Source of the DNA: Ferruginibacter sp.
Lineage (GTDB): Bacteria; Bacteroidota; Bacteroidia; Chitinophagales; Chitinophagaceae
DNA length: 32,154 bases
Reading direction: 5' to 3'
Assembly (NCBI RefSeq): GCF_028288465.1
Contig: NZ_JAQBNR010000040.1
Coordinates: 1-32,154 of the forward strand
The notes under the pieces are model-generated. The model was not told the origin of the DNA. It did no database searches and saw nothing but the letters and a program-made list of their open reading frames with translations. Below, piece after piece: positions 8,094 through 15,838 of the stretch; position 1 is the first letter of the stretch; each line of letters opens with the position of its first letter. Made by a program: the position numbers and the translations under genes.

Positions 8094-8207
8094 CCCGCCC
8101 TTCAGGGCGGGTAAAGAATAAAAAAAAACCAGGCTTTAGCCGAAAAGCTTTGGGCTAAAGCCCTACTAAAATTTTATATTTCCTGGCCCTCGCCCTAAAG
8201 GGCGAGG
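8094..8207. repeat. Three strong hairpins between rhaEW and rhaM
   Basis: Perfect or near-perfect stems are CCCGCCC/GGGCGGG (8094-8111, loop TTCA), GGCTTTAGCC/GGCTAAAGCC (8132-8162), and CCTCGCCC/GGGCGAGG (8188-8207, loop TAAA). On the plus strand the first is followed by an A-rich run, that is, a T-rich run before it on the minus strand. They could attenuate read-through from rhaEW to rhaM or be REP-like elements. Confidence 0.65.
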
Positions 8208-8280
8208 CAATTGAAACAACCCGAAAGGGCAGGACAACTGAAACAGTCCTGAAGGGAGAGGCGATTGAACCAGCCTTAAA
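8200..8280. repeat. 27-bp tandem repeat, three units plus a decayed fourth
   Basis: Three consecutive 27-bp units start at 8200, 8227 and 8254, each beginning GGG and containing the pattern GRxRAxTGAAxCAG. A degenerate fourth unit runs to about 8305. It sits between rhaEW and rhaM. No coding potential is evident. Confidence 0.75.
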
Positions 8281-8378
8281 GAGCCGACAATTAAAACAGG
8301 CAATCAAAACAGCTGCTTCAAAAGCTATCCCACTTTTATTTAATCATTTATAGCTGAACTGAATAAAGAACGACAAAC

Positions 8379-8472
8379 AAATCGACCATCCTTTTAATCA
8401 ACTCAATCCCTCAAAATCCCCGTGAACAAATTGGTCATCCTTTCAATCAAATCAATCGCCGAAAATCCCCGT
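8379..8472. repeat. Pair of 45-bp direct repeats at the rhaEW 3' end
   Basis: Two 45-bp units (8379-8423 and 8428-8472) share CATCCTTT, AATCAA, and AAAATCCCCGT at equivalent positions. The second ends 5 bp before the rhaEW stop codon. No function is evident. Confidence 0.65.
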
Positions 8473-8477
8473 CCAGA

Positions 8478-10595
8478 CTACCTCAAAAACCCTGCAGCCA
8501 CACCACCATCCACATTCAATGCATTACCGGTTGATTTACTCAGCAAGCCGCCCACAAAAGCAAAACAGGCATTGGCAATGTCGACTGGCAAAATAGCTTC
8601 ATTCAGCAACGTGCGTTTGGCGTAGTAAGCAGGCAATTCTTCCACGGTAATGCCATAAGCTTTCGCCCGGCCTTCTGCCCAGCCACCGGCCCAGATATTA
8701 CTGTCTGCAATCACCGCATCCGGGTTCACAGAATTCACCCTTATTTTATCGCCGCCTAATTCAGCACCCAGCAAACGGCTCATGTGTGCCTGTGCTGCTT
8801 TGGCAGAACCATAGCCAGCATTGTTTGGTCCGGATACCACGGCGTTTTTAGAAACGATGTTGATGATATCGCCACCAATGGCTTGTTTGCGCATGATTTC
8901 GGTACCTGCTTTTGAAACAAGGAACTGCCCCTTCACCAAAATATCATACAACTTATCCCAATCAGCAATGGAGTGATCCGTGATGGATTTTGAAATGCTG
9001 ATACCGGCATTGTTGACGATAATATCCACGCCGCCAAAGGCCAGCGCTGTCGCGGCAAATGCTTTTTCAATCGTGGCATTGTCCGTTACATCCAGCAGTG
9101 TCGCTGACGCCGTATCTCTTCCGAATAGTTTTTGAAACTCTTCCATCGCACCCTGCAAGCGCTCCTCATTGATATCATTGATGATCACGCAGGCACCTTC
9201 TTCTGCAAACTTTTTTGCAATGGCTTTACCAATACCACCAGCACTTCCTGTTACCAGGGCAATCCTTCCGGTCAGTGCTTTTGGTTTGGGCATGCGTTGC
9301 AGTTTGGCTTCTTCCAGCAACCAGTATTCTATGTTGAATGCTTCCTGTCTTGGCAATGAAGTATACTCACTCACCGCTTCCGCACCACGCATTACGTTGA
9401 TGGCATTGATGTAAAATTCTGACGCCACACGGGTGGTCTGTTTGTCTTTTGCAAAGCTGAACATCCCTACGCCGGGGTACAAAATAATCACCGGGTTGGC
9501 ATCCCGTATCGCCGGACTGTTGGGATGTTTACAGGTGTTATAATATTCCGCATACATTGTTCGGTAGGCTTCAAATAAAGGCGCAATCTTTTCTTTAACA
9601 GCAGCAGTATTGGTTACATCTTCCTCCGTATCTAAATTCAATACCAGCGGCGAAATCTTTGTTCTTAAAAAGTGATCGGGGCAACTTGTACCCAACGGAG
9701 CCAACCTGTCCAAATCATTTGAATTGATGAATTGCAATACCCGATCATCATCTGTAAAATGACCAATCATTTTTGTTTGAGAAGAACAGAAGCCTCTTAA
9801 AATCGGAGCCAACGCTGCGGCCTTGGCGAGCCTTTCTTCTTTGGGCAAAGATTCAATTTTAGCACCACCAAATACCGGCCCTTTCTTGCCATAATTATCT
9901 TCTAAATATTGTGCACAGGTTTCAATCACTTCCAGCGTGTTCATATAACTTTCATACGCCGAATCGCCCCAGGTAAACAAACCATGAGAGCCCAGCATAA
10001 TACCGCGGATACCGGGATTTTCATCCAGGCATTCTTTCAGCAACAAGCCCAGATCAAAACCCGGCTTTTGCCATTTAACCCAGCCAATTTTTCCGCCAAA
10101 CAAATCCTTTGTAATTTGTTTCCCGTCCTTGGCTGCAGCAATCGCTATGGCTGCATCGGGGTGTAAATGATCAATGTGTTTAAAAGGTAGAAAGCCATGC
10201 AAGGCCGTATCAATAGAAGGCGCTTTCGAAGCCAGGTCATAAATGCAATGGTTAAACAATTCCACCATTTCATCTTCATGCTCAATGCCGCGGTAAATGT
10301 TTTTTAAATTCAGTAAGCGGTCCATGTGCAACGCTGCAAGGCCATTGCGTTTCATGGTACCCAGGTCGCCGCCACTGCCCTTTACCCACATTACTTCGGT
10401 ATCTCTGCCCGTCAGCGGGTCTTTGGCGATTGCCTTGCAGGACGTATTGCCACCACCATAATTGGTAAGCCTCAAATCGGCGCCCAGCAGGTTGGAGCGG
10501 TATACCAGTAAAGCTACTTCATCCCCCGCCAGTTCTGCCGCTTTTGCGTCATCCCATAAATAGCTTACGTGTTTAAATTGTTTTGTTGTTGACAT
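8478..10595 (-). CDS. rhaEW: Bifunctional rhamnulose-1-phosphate aldolase / L-lactaldehyde dehydrogenase
   Basis: A 705-residue fusion. The N-terminal class II aldolase part (to about residue 430) has GGGNTSCK, metal-binding histidines in FKHIDHLHPDAA, and GSHGLFTWGD; it splits L-rhamnulose-1-phosphate into DHAP and L-lactaldehyde. The C-terminal short-chain dehydrogenase (about 440-705) has the NAD(P) motif LVTGSAGGIGKAIA, NNAGIS, a Ser in NIVSKNAVVSG and the YGSAK catalytic pair; in this family it oxidises the toxic lactaldehyde to L-lactate. The same fusion is known as YuxG/RhaEW in other bacteria. It lies 48 bp from rhaT. The product L-lactate feeds LutABC in the same cluster, giving a full path to pyruvate. 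Confidence 0.93.
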   Translation of the reverse strand: MSTTKQFKHVSYLWDDAKAAELAGDEVALLVYRSNLLGADLRLTNYGGGNTSCKAIAKDPLTGRDTEVMWVKGSGGDLGTMKRNGLAALHMDRLLNLKNIYRGIEHEDEMVELFNHCIYDLASKAPSIDTALHGFLPFKHIDHLHPDAAIAIAAAKDGKQITKDLFGGKIGWVKWQKPGFDLGLLLKECLDENPGIRGIMLGSHGLFTWGDSAYESYMNTLEVIETCAQYLEDNYGKKGPVFGGAKIESLPKEERLAKAAALAPILRGFCSSQTKMIGHFTDDDRVLQFINSNDLDRLAPLGTSCPDHFLRTKISPLVLNLDTEEDVTNTAAVKEKIAPLFEAYRTMYAEYYNTCKHPNSPAIRDANPVIILYPGVGMFSFAKDKQTTRVASEFYINAINVMRGAEAVSEYTSLPRQEAFNIEYWLLEEAKLQRMPKPKALTGRIALVTGSAGGIGKAIAKKFAEEGACVIINDINEERLQGAMEEFQKLFGRDTASATLLDVTDNATIEKAFAATALAFGGVDIIVNNAGISISKSITDHSIADWDKLYDILVKGQFLVSKAGTEIMRKQAIGGDIINIVSKNAVVSGPNNAGYGSAKAAQAHMSRLLGAELGGDKIRVNSVNPDAVIADSNIWAGGWAEGRAKAYGITVEELPAYYAKRTLLNEAILPVDIANACFAFVGGLLSKSTGNALNVDGGVAAGFLR

Positions 10596-10644
10596 AGTGC
10601 TTGTTATTTTCTTATGCTGATTATATTATTTTTCATTGAAACCA

Positions 10645-11736
10645 TCATGGTTTTAAATAGTTGCCATACCCTACTATCAATATAGATAGTATGATGGTGA
10701 GGATGCCGATAACAATTGTCCTTGTTGTTTTTTGATTAACACCTTTCCACTCCTTCAGTACCAGTCCCCACATGTTGGCCGTGAGGATAATAAAGGCCAT
10801 GTGCAGTATCCACGAACTGGCGCCGTTGCCCAGTTTGCTTTCGCCCATGCCATAAAAAAAGAATTGCAGAAACCAGGTAGTACCCGCCAGTGCAGAAAAA
10901 ATGTAGTTGGAGAGCAACGGTGTTTTTTTGTTGCCGTAATCGCCAAAGGTTTTGTTACGTGCATTTAAAATCATACACCAGATAAAGTTGGTGGTCAACC
11001 CGCCCCACAGCACCACGACATAGGTTACATTGTTCTGGTATAAAAAATTACCCTGGTTGGGGTGCGCCGCTTTCCAGATTTCGTTGGCCAGTTCGGCCAT
11101 TGGTTTACCCGCTTCCAAACCAAAATTAAAACAGGCACTCAGCACACCGGATACAATCGAAACCAGCATACCCAGCGCAAACTTATATTCTGTCTTCACC
11201 ACTACCCCATGCGGATCGGTGGCCGCAGCACTCAGTTGTTTTTCCTTCATCATGCCCGCCTTGCCGCAAATAACAATCGCCAGCACACATACGGCCAAAC
11301 CCGCCAGCACCGTGAGTCCCCAGCTGGAGTGTATCAGCATGGAAAAAGTATCCTTGCCTTCCTTCGGAAAAAAATCGTAATAGATAGACGGGATCACCGC
11401 ACCAAACACCATACACAAACCCAGTATGATGCTGCTGCCCAATGACACTCCCAGGTAACGCACGCCCAGCCCGTAGGTGAGCCCACCGATGCCCCACAGC
11501 ACACCAAACAAATACGTAATGCCAAGGGTACCAGCACTCGCCCCGCGAATGATATCTGCAAAACCCGGAATGGTTAAGTAAGCCGCCACCGGGGGAACAA
11601 TAAACCAGGAAAAAATACCGCCCACAATCCAGAAGCTTTCCCAATGCCAACCCTTTACCTTTTTATAAGGCATGTAAAAACTACCGGAAGCAAAGCCGCC
11701 GACGAAGTGAAAAATAATACCCAAAAGAACCTGCAT
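10645..11736 (-). CDS. rhaT: L-rhamnose/proton symporter
   Basis: A 363-residue polytopic inner-membrane protein, about ten hydrophobic segments, importing L-rhamnose with protons. The N-terminal FHFVGGFASGSFYMPYKKVK and WHWESFW are the RhaT signature, and TYLFGVLWGIGGLTYGLGVR and YLGVSLGSSIILGLCMVFG are also family segments. The ATG at 11736 is preferred over an in-frame TTG two codons upstream. It is the first gene of the cluster in transcription order and has a candidate promoter and operator immediately upstream (11775-11820). No rha regulator is present in the window. Confidence 0.92.
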   Translation of the reverse strand: MQVLLGIIFHFVGGFASGSFYMPYKKVKGWHWESFWIVGGIFSWFIVPPVAAYLTIPGFADIIRGASAGTLGITYLFGVLWGIGGLTYGLGVRYLGVSLGSSIILGLCMVFGAVIPSIYYDFFPKEGKDTFSMLIHSSWGLTVLAGLAVCVLAIVICGKAGMMKEKQLSAAATDPHGVVVKTEYKFALGMLVSIVSGVLSACFNFGLEAGKPMAELANEIWKAAHPNQGNFLYQNNVTYVVVLWGGLTTNFIWCMILNARNKTFGDYGNKKTPLLSNYIFSALAGTTWFLQFFFYGMGESKLGNGASSWILHMAFIILTANMWGLVLKEWKGVNQKTTRTIVIGILTIILSILIVGYGNYLKP

Positions 11737-11774
11737 GTACAATTAATTTTAATATGGCTGAAAAACAATCTTTG

Positions 11775-11820
11775 TAAAAGTAAGGGAACAATGTTTTGCA
11801 ACTGTCATGTACTGTCATGA
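11775..11820 (-). promoter_or_regulatory. Candidate rhaT promoter with tandem operator repeats
   Basis: Read on the minus strand, the motif CATGACAGT occurs twice in tandem with a 10-bp period (plus-strand ACTGTCATG at 11801-11809 and 11811-11819). It is followed by TTG of a possible -33 box (11801-11799) and TACTTTTA (11782-11775), one mismatch from the Bacteroidota -7 consensus TAnnTTTG. The spacing is slightly short. The tandem half-sites suggest an activator site overlapping or abutting the -33 region. Confidence 0.45.
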
Positions 11821-11879
11821 ATTATAAAATGTTTTTTGGGCGGGTCAAAGTTGGCCGGCATTTCAGTAAAAAGAAAGAC

Positions 11880-12133
11880 AGTGTTGGTCCGGGCTAAGAA
11901 GCTATGTGGAACATCGTTGCATCGCCCTCTTTTACTTTTACAGCTTTTGGGAACGAGTTCAGGTTTGAGGTGCTTGCTTCGATTCAGGGTTTTCTCCAAT
12001 TCAAGAACTAACAGCCGATGCCTCTGCACAAGTAATTTTAATCAAACAGTCAACATAAGTTGCAGGACCGCCGTCGAATAAAAAATGTTGATCCGGGCTA
12101 AGAAGCAATGTTCATGATCGTTGCCCTCTTGTT
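11880..12133. repeat. Direct repeat of about 50 bp at the left edge of the accessory region
   Basis: Two related copies (about 11880-11932 and 12083-12133) share GTCCGGGCTAAGAAGC-type sequence, an ATCGTTG block and GCCCTCTT. The ATCGCCCTCTTTTA part recurs at about 15655 with a following TTTTACAG. The copies flank the truncated M1 unit at 11987-12077. This gap of about 560 bp between rhaT and the DUF262 gene otherwise contains only M1 and M2 and no gene. Confidence 0.5.
11987..12077 (+). repeat. M1 repeat, copy A (truncated)
   Basis: Left part of the dispersed M1 repeat, with GATGCCTCTGCACAAG, AATCAAACAG and CATAAGTTGCAGGAC; it then breaks off. It marks the left end of the repeat-delimited region. 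Confidence 0.75.
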
Positions 12134-12192
12134 CGATATTGCTATTAGGGCCTTTATTGATGTAAGAAAATTATGTTACTGGGGTTAAGTAA

Positions 12193-12260
12193 ATACAATA
12201 CTTTTTGATGGATTGACGCAATGCGTTATTTTTAATTGCGTAAAGCAAAACGTTGTTGTG
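12193..12260 (+). promoter_or_regulatory. M2 module, copy A, promoter-like, upstream of the DUF262 gene
   Basis: The module reads AATACAATACTTTTTGATGG and on through GATTGACGCAATGCG to ATTGCGTAAAGCAAAACGTT. It contains TTTG (12204-12207), 19 bp, then TATTTTTA (12227-12234), one mismatch from TAnnTTTG. The expected transcript start near 12241 gives a leader of about 57 nt before the ATG at 12298. ACGCAAT and ATTGCGT also form a 7-bp inverted repeat around the -7 box. Confidence 0.6.
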
Positions 12261-12297
12261 CGCCACCATTAAATTATATTGTAAACCAAAATTAGCA

Positions 12298-13959
12298 ATG
12301 CCAAATCAATACACACCCCAAAAGAAAACGATAGGAGAATTGTTAAGTTTGACTAATCCACCTGTAATTGTACCCGATTGGCAAAGGAATTATAGTTGGA
12401 CATCATCTGAGGCTGAGATCTTTTGGCAAGACCTATTAGACTTTAGTAACAAATACCCAGATCAGAACATAGATGATCAAGAATATTTTCTGGGTTCTGT
12501 TGTTATTGTTGATATCAACAAGTCCCATCTTTTGTTAGATGGACAGCAAAGGCTTGCAACTGCAGGTATTATGTTATCACTAATTAGAGACTACCTTGCG
12601 AAGTTTAATAAAGATGCGGCAACAAGAATTACAACAAGATATCTTACTGATTTTGATGATGCTTCAAACCAAAGAATTTTTAAATTGACACTGAATGTCT
12701 ATGATCGAGAATTTTATAAGAGAGAAGTTCTCGAAGATCGATTGGCAGATTATGTCGCTCCCGAACCTCAAATTCAATCTCATAAGTTTATACGTGAAGT
12801 GAGAGATACATTTGAAACTCATTTCTCCAGAAAATATGCGGAAATTAACAATCCAGCCATTGCCCATAGTTGGGCTTTGAGAATTTTGCAGGTTTTGGTG
12901 AATCATGTTTCAGTGGTGGCAGTAATTTCGACAGATGAAGATAATGCAGCAGCAGTATTTGAAACTTTAAATGATAGAGGCATTGGACTGTCGACTCCCG
13001 ACCTTCTGAGAAACTTTCTAATGAGGCGTGCCCTAGAACACGAAAGAGAAGAGATTATTGCGTTGTGGGGTAATATATTTGACTTAGCTGATGATGTTAA
13101 GGTTGATACTTTTTTAAGACACTATTGGCTGTCGAAAGTGGGCGATGTAAAAACTCGCTCACTGTATAGAGAAATTAAGGCATATATACTTCTGCATAAT
13201 GAATCAAGTCTCACATTTACAAGAAATCTTGCTGAGGGCGCTGAGGTTTATAAAAGTTTGCTTACTGGACAAGTGGATGAAGAAATAACATCCAAATATC
13301 TTAAAGATATTAGAGAATTAGGTGCTAACCTCCTATACCCACCATTGTTAAGTTCTATTACCGTTTATAATAATGATGATTTTACCCAGATATGCAAAAG
13401 CATAATTGTATTGTTTGTTCGTTACAATTTAATAGGGAAATTAGAAAATAGTCCTCTTGAAACATTTTGCTATAATATCGCTAGAGATATACGGGGAGGC
13501 TTATCTTGCAATGATGCAATACAACGTATGAGAGAAATTTTGCCTTCTGATAATCAGTTTAGACATCAATTTTTGCAAGCAGTCATATCCAGAAGAGACT
13601 CTGCTAGATACATTCTCCGCGAAATAGAAACCAAAAAAAGAAGAACAGCTGAACTTGAGGTAGGGCCGCCTTCTAGAGTTCATATTGAACATATTTATCC
13701 TCAAACACCCATAGAAGGTCAGCGTTGGGCCAATCATGTATCTCAAATCAATAGAATTGGAAACCTAACCTTACTGGATCGTCGTTTAAATGCGGCAATT
13801 AAGAACGGAAATTTCGACGCAAAAAGACCTTCCTATGATCTATCTGAAATTATGATGACAAAAGAACTTGTTGCCATAGAGGAATGGAATCAAGATTCCC
13901 TAGAGTTAAGACAGGCAAATCTATTCAACATTGCTTTCGAGATTTGGAAACTTGAGTAG
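12298..13959 (+). CDS. GmrSD-type DUF262-DUF1524 protein, probable type IV restriction or defence nuclease
   Basis: A 553-residue protein combining both halves of the GmrSD system. The N-terminal DUF262 part has WQRNYSW at 28-34 and LLDGQQRL at 79-86, the nucleotide-hydrolysis motif of this ParB/sulfiredoxin-like domain. The C-terminal DUF1524 part has HIEHIYPQTP at 462-471 and GNLTLLDRRLN about 20 residues later, a His-Me finger (HNH-like) nuclease. In known GmrSD proteins the two domains together cut modified phage DNA using NTP. The target here is unknown. The start is the ATG at 12298; an upstream TTG would begin within the M2 junction. Base composition is AT-rich compared with the rhamnose genes, which fits acquisition. 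It is a single-gene unit preceded by M2. Confidence 0.88.
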   Translation: MPNQYTPQKKTIGELLSLTNPPVIVPDWQRNYSWTSSEAEIFWQDLLDFSNKYPDQNIDDQEYFLGSVVIVDINKSHLLLDGQQRLATAGIMLSLIRDYLAKFNKDAATRITTRYLTDFDDASNQRIFKLTLNVYDREFYKREVLEDRLADYVAPEPQIQSHKFIREVRDTFETHFSRKYAEINNPAIAHSWALRILQVLVNHVSVVAVISTDEDNAAAVFETLNDRGIGLSTPDLLRNFLMRRALEHEREEIIALWGNIFDLADDVKVDTFLRHYWLSKVGDVKTRSLYREIKAYILLHNESSLTFTRNLAEGAEVYKSLLTGQVDEEITSKYLKDIRELGANLLYPPLLSSITVYNNDDFTQICKSIIVLFVRYNLIGKLENSPLETFCYNIARDIRGGLSCNDAIQRMREILPSDNQFRHQFLQAVISRRDSARYILREIETKKRRTAELEVGPPSRVHIEHIYPQTPIEGQRWANHVSQINRIGNLTLLDRRLNAAIKNGNFDAKRPSYDLSEIMMTKELVAIEEWNQDSLELRQANLFNIAFEIWKLE

Positions 13960-14194
13960 AGGACAAAATGGCGATCGCACAACAATGCATTGGCAAAAAA
14001 CGAGGGAAGACCAGCAAACATCGGCTGTAATTCGCTATCAGCTTTGGTTTGGGGCTGGACCTCTCCGATTTATATCTGCTTAAACTTTAGAATTTTCGTT
14101 CACAATTTCACTGCGTTGGCCGGGCAGGACAAGCTCCGAATTAACCGTACTTCGCCTATGCAAAACGTTCTGTGTCACTTTAAATAGTTAAGTT
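13960..14194 (+). repeat. Non-coding spacer with cassette-junction-like end
   Basis: A 235-bp gap without a convincing gene. It has segments (CAAACATCGGCTGTAATTCG, GGTTTGGGGCTGGAC, GGCCGGGCAGGACAAGCTCC) that read like a spacer repeat, but only one copy is in the window. It ends in GCAAAACGTTCTGTGTCAC, similar to the GCAAxACGTTG end of the M2 modules. An in-frame reading of 65 codons crosses it but looks non-coding. Confidence 0.45.
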
Positions 14195-14755
14195 ATGAAT
14201 GGAGAATTATCAACCTACATCTTCAACAATGGAATAACCAACACTTTTGAAACCTTCAAAAAGATTTCAAATCAAAAATACAAACACTTTAATACGGTTG
14301 TGAAGTTTCCCAGAATGAATATGGAATTCGAATTTGAGCTATTTGTGATGGCTTTTTTTTTGCTACAGATTGAAGCAATAAGCGATTCAAATATTTCAAA
14401 AGGGGATTTTGAAGATAGAATAGAGAGATACTACGGAAAACTCGTCGACAAGTTTCTAATTGATCCTATGGAGCGTCGCTTGTTTAATCTTACTGTTCCT
14501 AACGCCGATATTTTTGCTTATAGAAAATTTAAATCATACCAAAGAGAAATAATTTTACTTGAACAGGATTGTAATTATGTCTCGAAATATTTATTCTCAG
14601 CCTTTAATATGGTTCCGTTGATGGATAACGAATATATCGAAAAGGCGTGTATGAATCTTGTTGACGAAAACATAATGTGGTTTCAACTACTAATCAATGA
14701 TCTTTTAAAATCACTGATTTTGTATTCTAAAAATCTTAACAGTCTAAATGCCTAA
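14195..14755 (+). CDS. Hypothetical protein, 186 aa
   Basis: Not recognised. The protein is mostly alpha-helical by appearance, with aromatic and acidic residues (FELFVMAFFLLQIEAISD, then a charged helix with EDRIERYYGKLVDKF) and no signal peptide; the hydrophobic patch is too mixed for a clear membrane helix. It starts at ATG 14195, 9 bp after the cassette-junction-like sequence. It sits alone between the DUF262 nuclease and a transposase element, so it could be cargo, possibly defence-related by neighbourhood only. AT-rich composition matches the DUF262 gene. Length, open frame and codon pattern support a real gene. Confidence 0.7.
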   Translation: MNGELSTYIFNNGITNTFETFKKISNQKYKHFNTVVKFPRMNMEFEFELFVMAFFLLQIEAISDSNISKGDFEDRIERYYGKLVDKFLIDPMERRLFNLTVPNADIFAYRKFKSYQREIILLEQDCNYVSKYLFSAFNMVPLMDNEYIEKACMNLVDENIMWFQLLINDLLKSLILYSKNLNSLNA

Positions 14756-14763
14756 ACATTGAC

Positions 14764-14844
14764 CCCCATCTGGCGCAGGACTCTGTCCTGTTGCCTGCCG
14801 TTACTAAACTTGGAATTAAGGGAATGCTCCTATGGAGCAAATGC
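14764..14844. repeat. R3 repeat, copy 1
   Basis: An 81-bp repeat whose second copy at 20147-20227 differs at only four positions by eye. It contains hairpins CAGGAC/GTCCTG (loop TCT) and GCTCC/GGAGC (loop TAT). It sits directly after the 186-aa gene. Confidence 0.85.
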
Positions 14845-14852
14845 CAGACTTT

Positions 14853-14920
14853 CGTCCCGGCGGGGTTTTCACGGCAAGCACTAACAATAATAACAAAGCT
14901 TCCGTGAAACCCCGACGTTG
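14853..14920. repeat. Left REP-like hairpin of the transposase element
   Basis: GTCCCGGCGGGGTTTTCACGG pairs with CCGTGAAACCCCGACG about 30 bp away (one extra T in the first arm). The same structure is found in reverse orientation at 15585-15653, on the other side of the transposase. Confidence 0.8.
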
Positions 14921-14967
14921 AATAAACTACATCAATACAAGCAGCCACTCTTCCGATAGTAGTAGCA

Positions 14968-15531
14968 CTACAAATCCAAATAATGCAAAGGCCGGTGATG
15001 TCTTACCAATTGAATTTCATAAAACGAAGCGCTGCTGTGCTCATACTCAACAAAGTCCTTTGCCAGCATCCACTTTCCGCTAACAGGATTGTTATGGATG
15101 TAGTTAATTTTCTGTATCAGAAAAGCGTGTGTAATAATTGCTTTGCCATCAAAGGAATCTTTAAAAACTTTGTGTAACTGCCCCTTTCTTCTTTCCCTTT
15201 CTGTAACTAATTTTCCTAACCTGGCAAGGAGACTATTATTTCCTGCTTGCTCTAACCGGTTAATTATTTCGTACGCAATAAATCTTTTACCGTTTGCAAC
15301 AATGGTATTCAAATTAAAATGTGCGTCATGAAAATGCAGGATAACATGAAGGTGATTCGGCATGATTACATAAGCAACCACCTCAGCATTGTGTTCCGTT
15401 TTCAAAATATCAAACCATTTATACACCATGTCATACCCATTCACTATTTCAAATAAAGAAATCCATTCCACGCAAGTGAACGTAACAAAATAGGTAGAAA
15501 AGGTGTCGCTATGTTTTAATTTTATCGCCAC
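14968..15531 (-). mobile_element. REP-associated tyrosine transposase (RAYT, Y1 family)
   Basis: A 187-residue IS200-like Y1 transposase. The HUH motif is NHLHVILHF with His60 and His62, and YIHNNPVSGKW carries the candidate catalytic Tyr144. YFVTFTCVEWISLF at the N-terminus and EYEHSSASFY at the C-terminus are typical of the RAYT branch. Such single-domain proteins act on REP hairpins in single-stranded DNA. The frame is intact, so it may be active. It is flanked by mirror-image hairpins (14853-14920 and 15585-15653), making an element of about 800 bp. It runs opposite to the surrounding plus-strand genes. Confidence 0.88.
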
Positions 15532-15584
15532 AAGATAAAGCTAATAAAAACGAAGAACGGGTGCAAGCGAATTGTATATTTACT

Positions 15585-15653
15585 CAGCGTCGGGGTTTCA
15601 CGGAAAGCGCATTCTAATTATTGATGCAAGCTGTGAAAACCCCGCCGGGACAG
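15585..15653. repeat. Right REP-like hairpin of the transposase element
   Basis: CGTCGGGGTTTCACGG and CTGTGAAAACCCCGCCGGGA form the mirror image of the left hairpin at 14853-14920. The sequence conservation extends over about 68 bp in inverted orientation. Confidence 0.8.
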
Positions 15654-15737
15654 AATCGCCCTCTTTTTATTTTACAGTTTTGGGGATCTTTTATTGGAGC
15701 GTAGAAAGGTGAAATTGACTTTGTGTGCGTCAATGTG

Positions 15738-15803
15738 ATGATTTTGGTTGGATTGACACAAAAGATTATTTTAGTTGCGTAAACAAAAAAGTTAGCAGCA
15801 ACT
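15738..15803 (+). promoter_or_regulatory. M2 module, diverged copy, upstream of the 151-aa gene
   Basis: Shares TTGGATTGACACAAAAG, ATTATTTTAGTTGCGTAAA and a GTTAGCAGC end with the M2 consensus. TTTG (15743-15746) and TATTTTAG (15767-15774) are spaced 20 bp, an imperfect promoter match. It lies 36 bp before the next start codon. Confidence 0.5.
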
Positions 15804-15838
15804 TGACAAGAGCATCCGATGGCTAAAAACAATTAACT

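Noticed and set aside
11836..12081. Open frames on both strands in the rhaT to DUF262 gap
   Set aside because: They lie on repeat sequence (M1 copy A and the 50-bp direct repeat), lack family likeness and have no ribosome-binding or promoter context.
12253..12297. TTG start for the DUF262 gene, extending it by 15 residues
   Set aside because: The extension lies in the M2 junction and adds a Cys-rich leader unlike the family; the ATG at 12298 fits better.
13990..14187. 65-codon frame between the DUF262 gene and the 186-aa gene
   Set aside because: It spans the spacer-like sequence and the cassette-junction end; composition looks non-coding.
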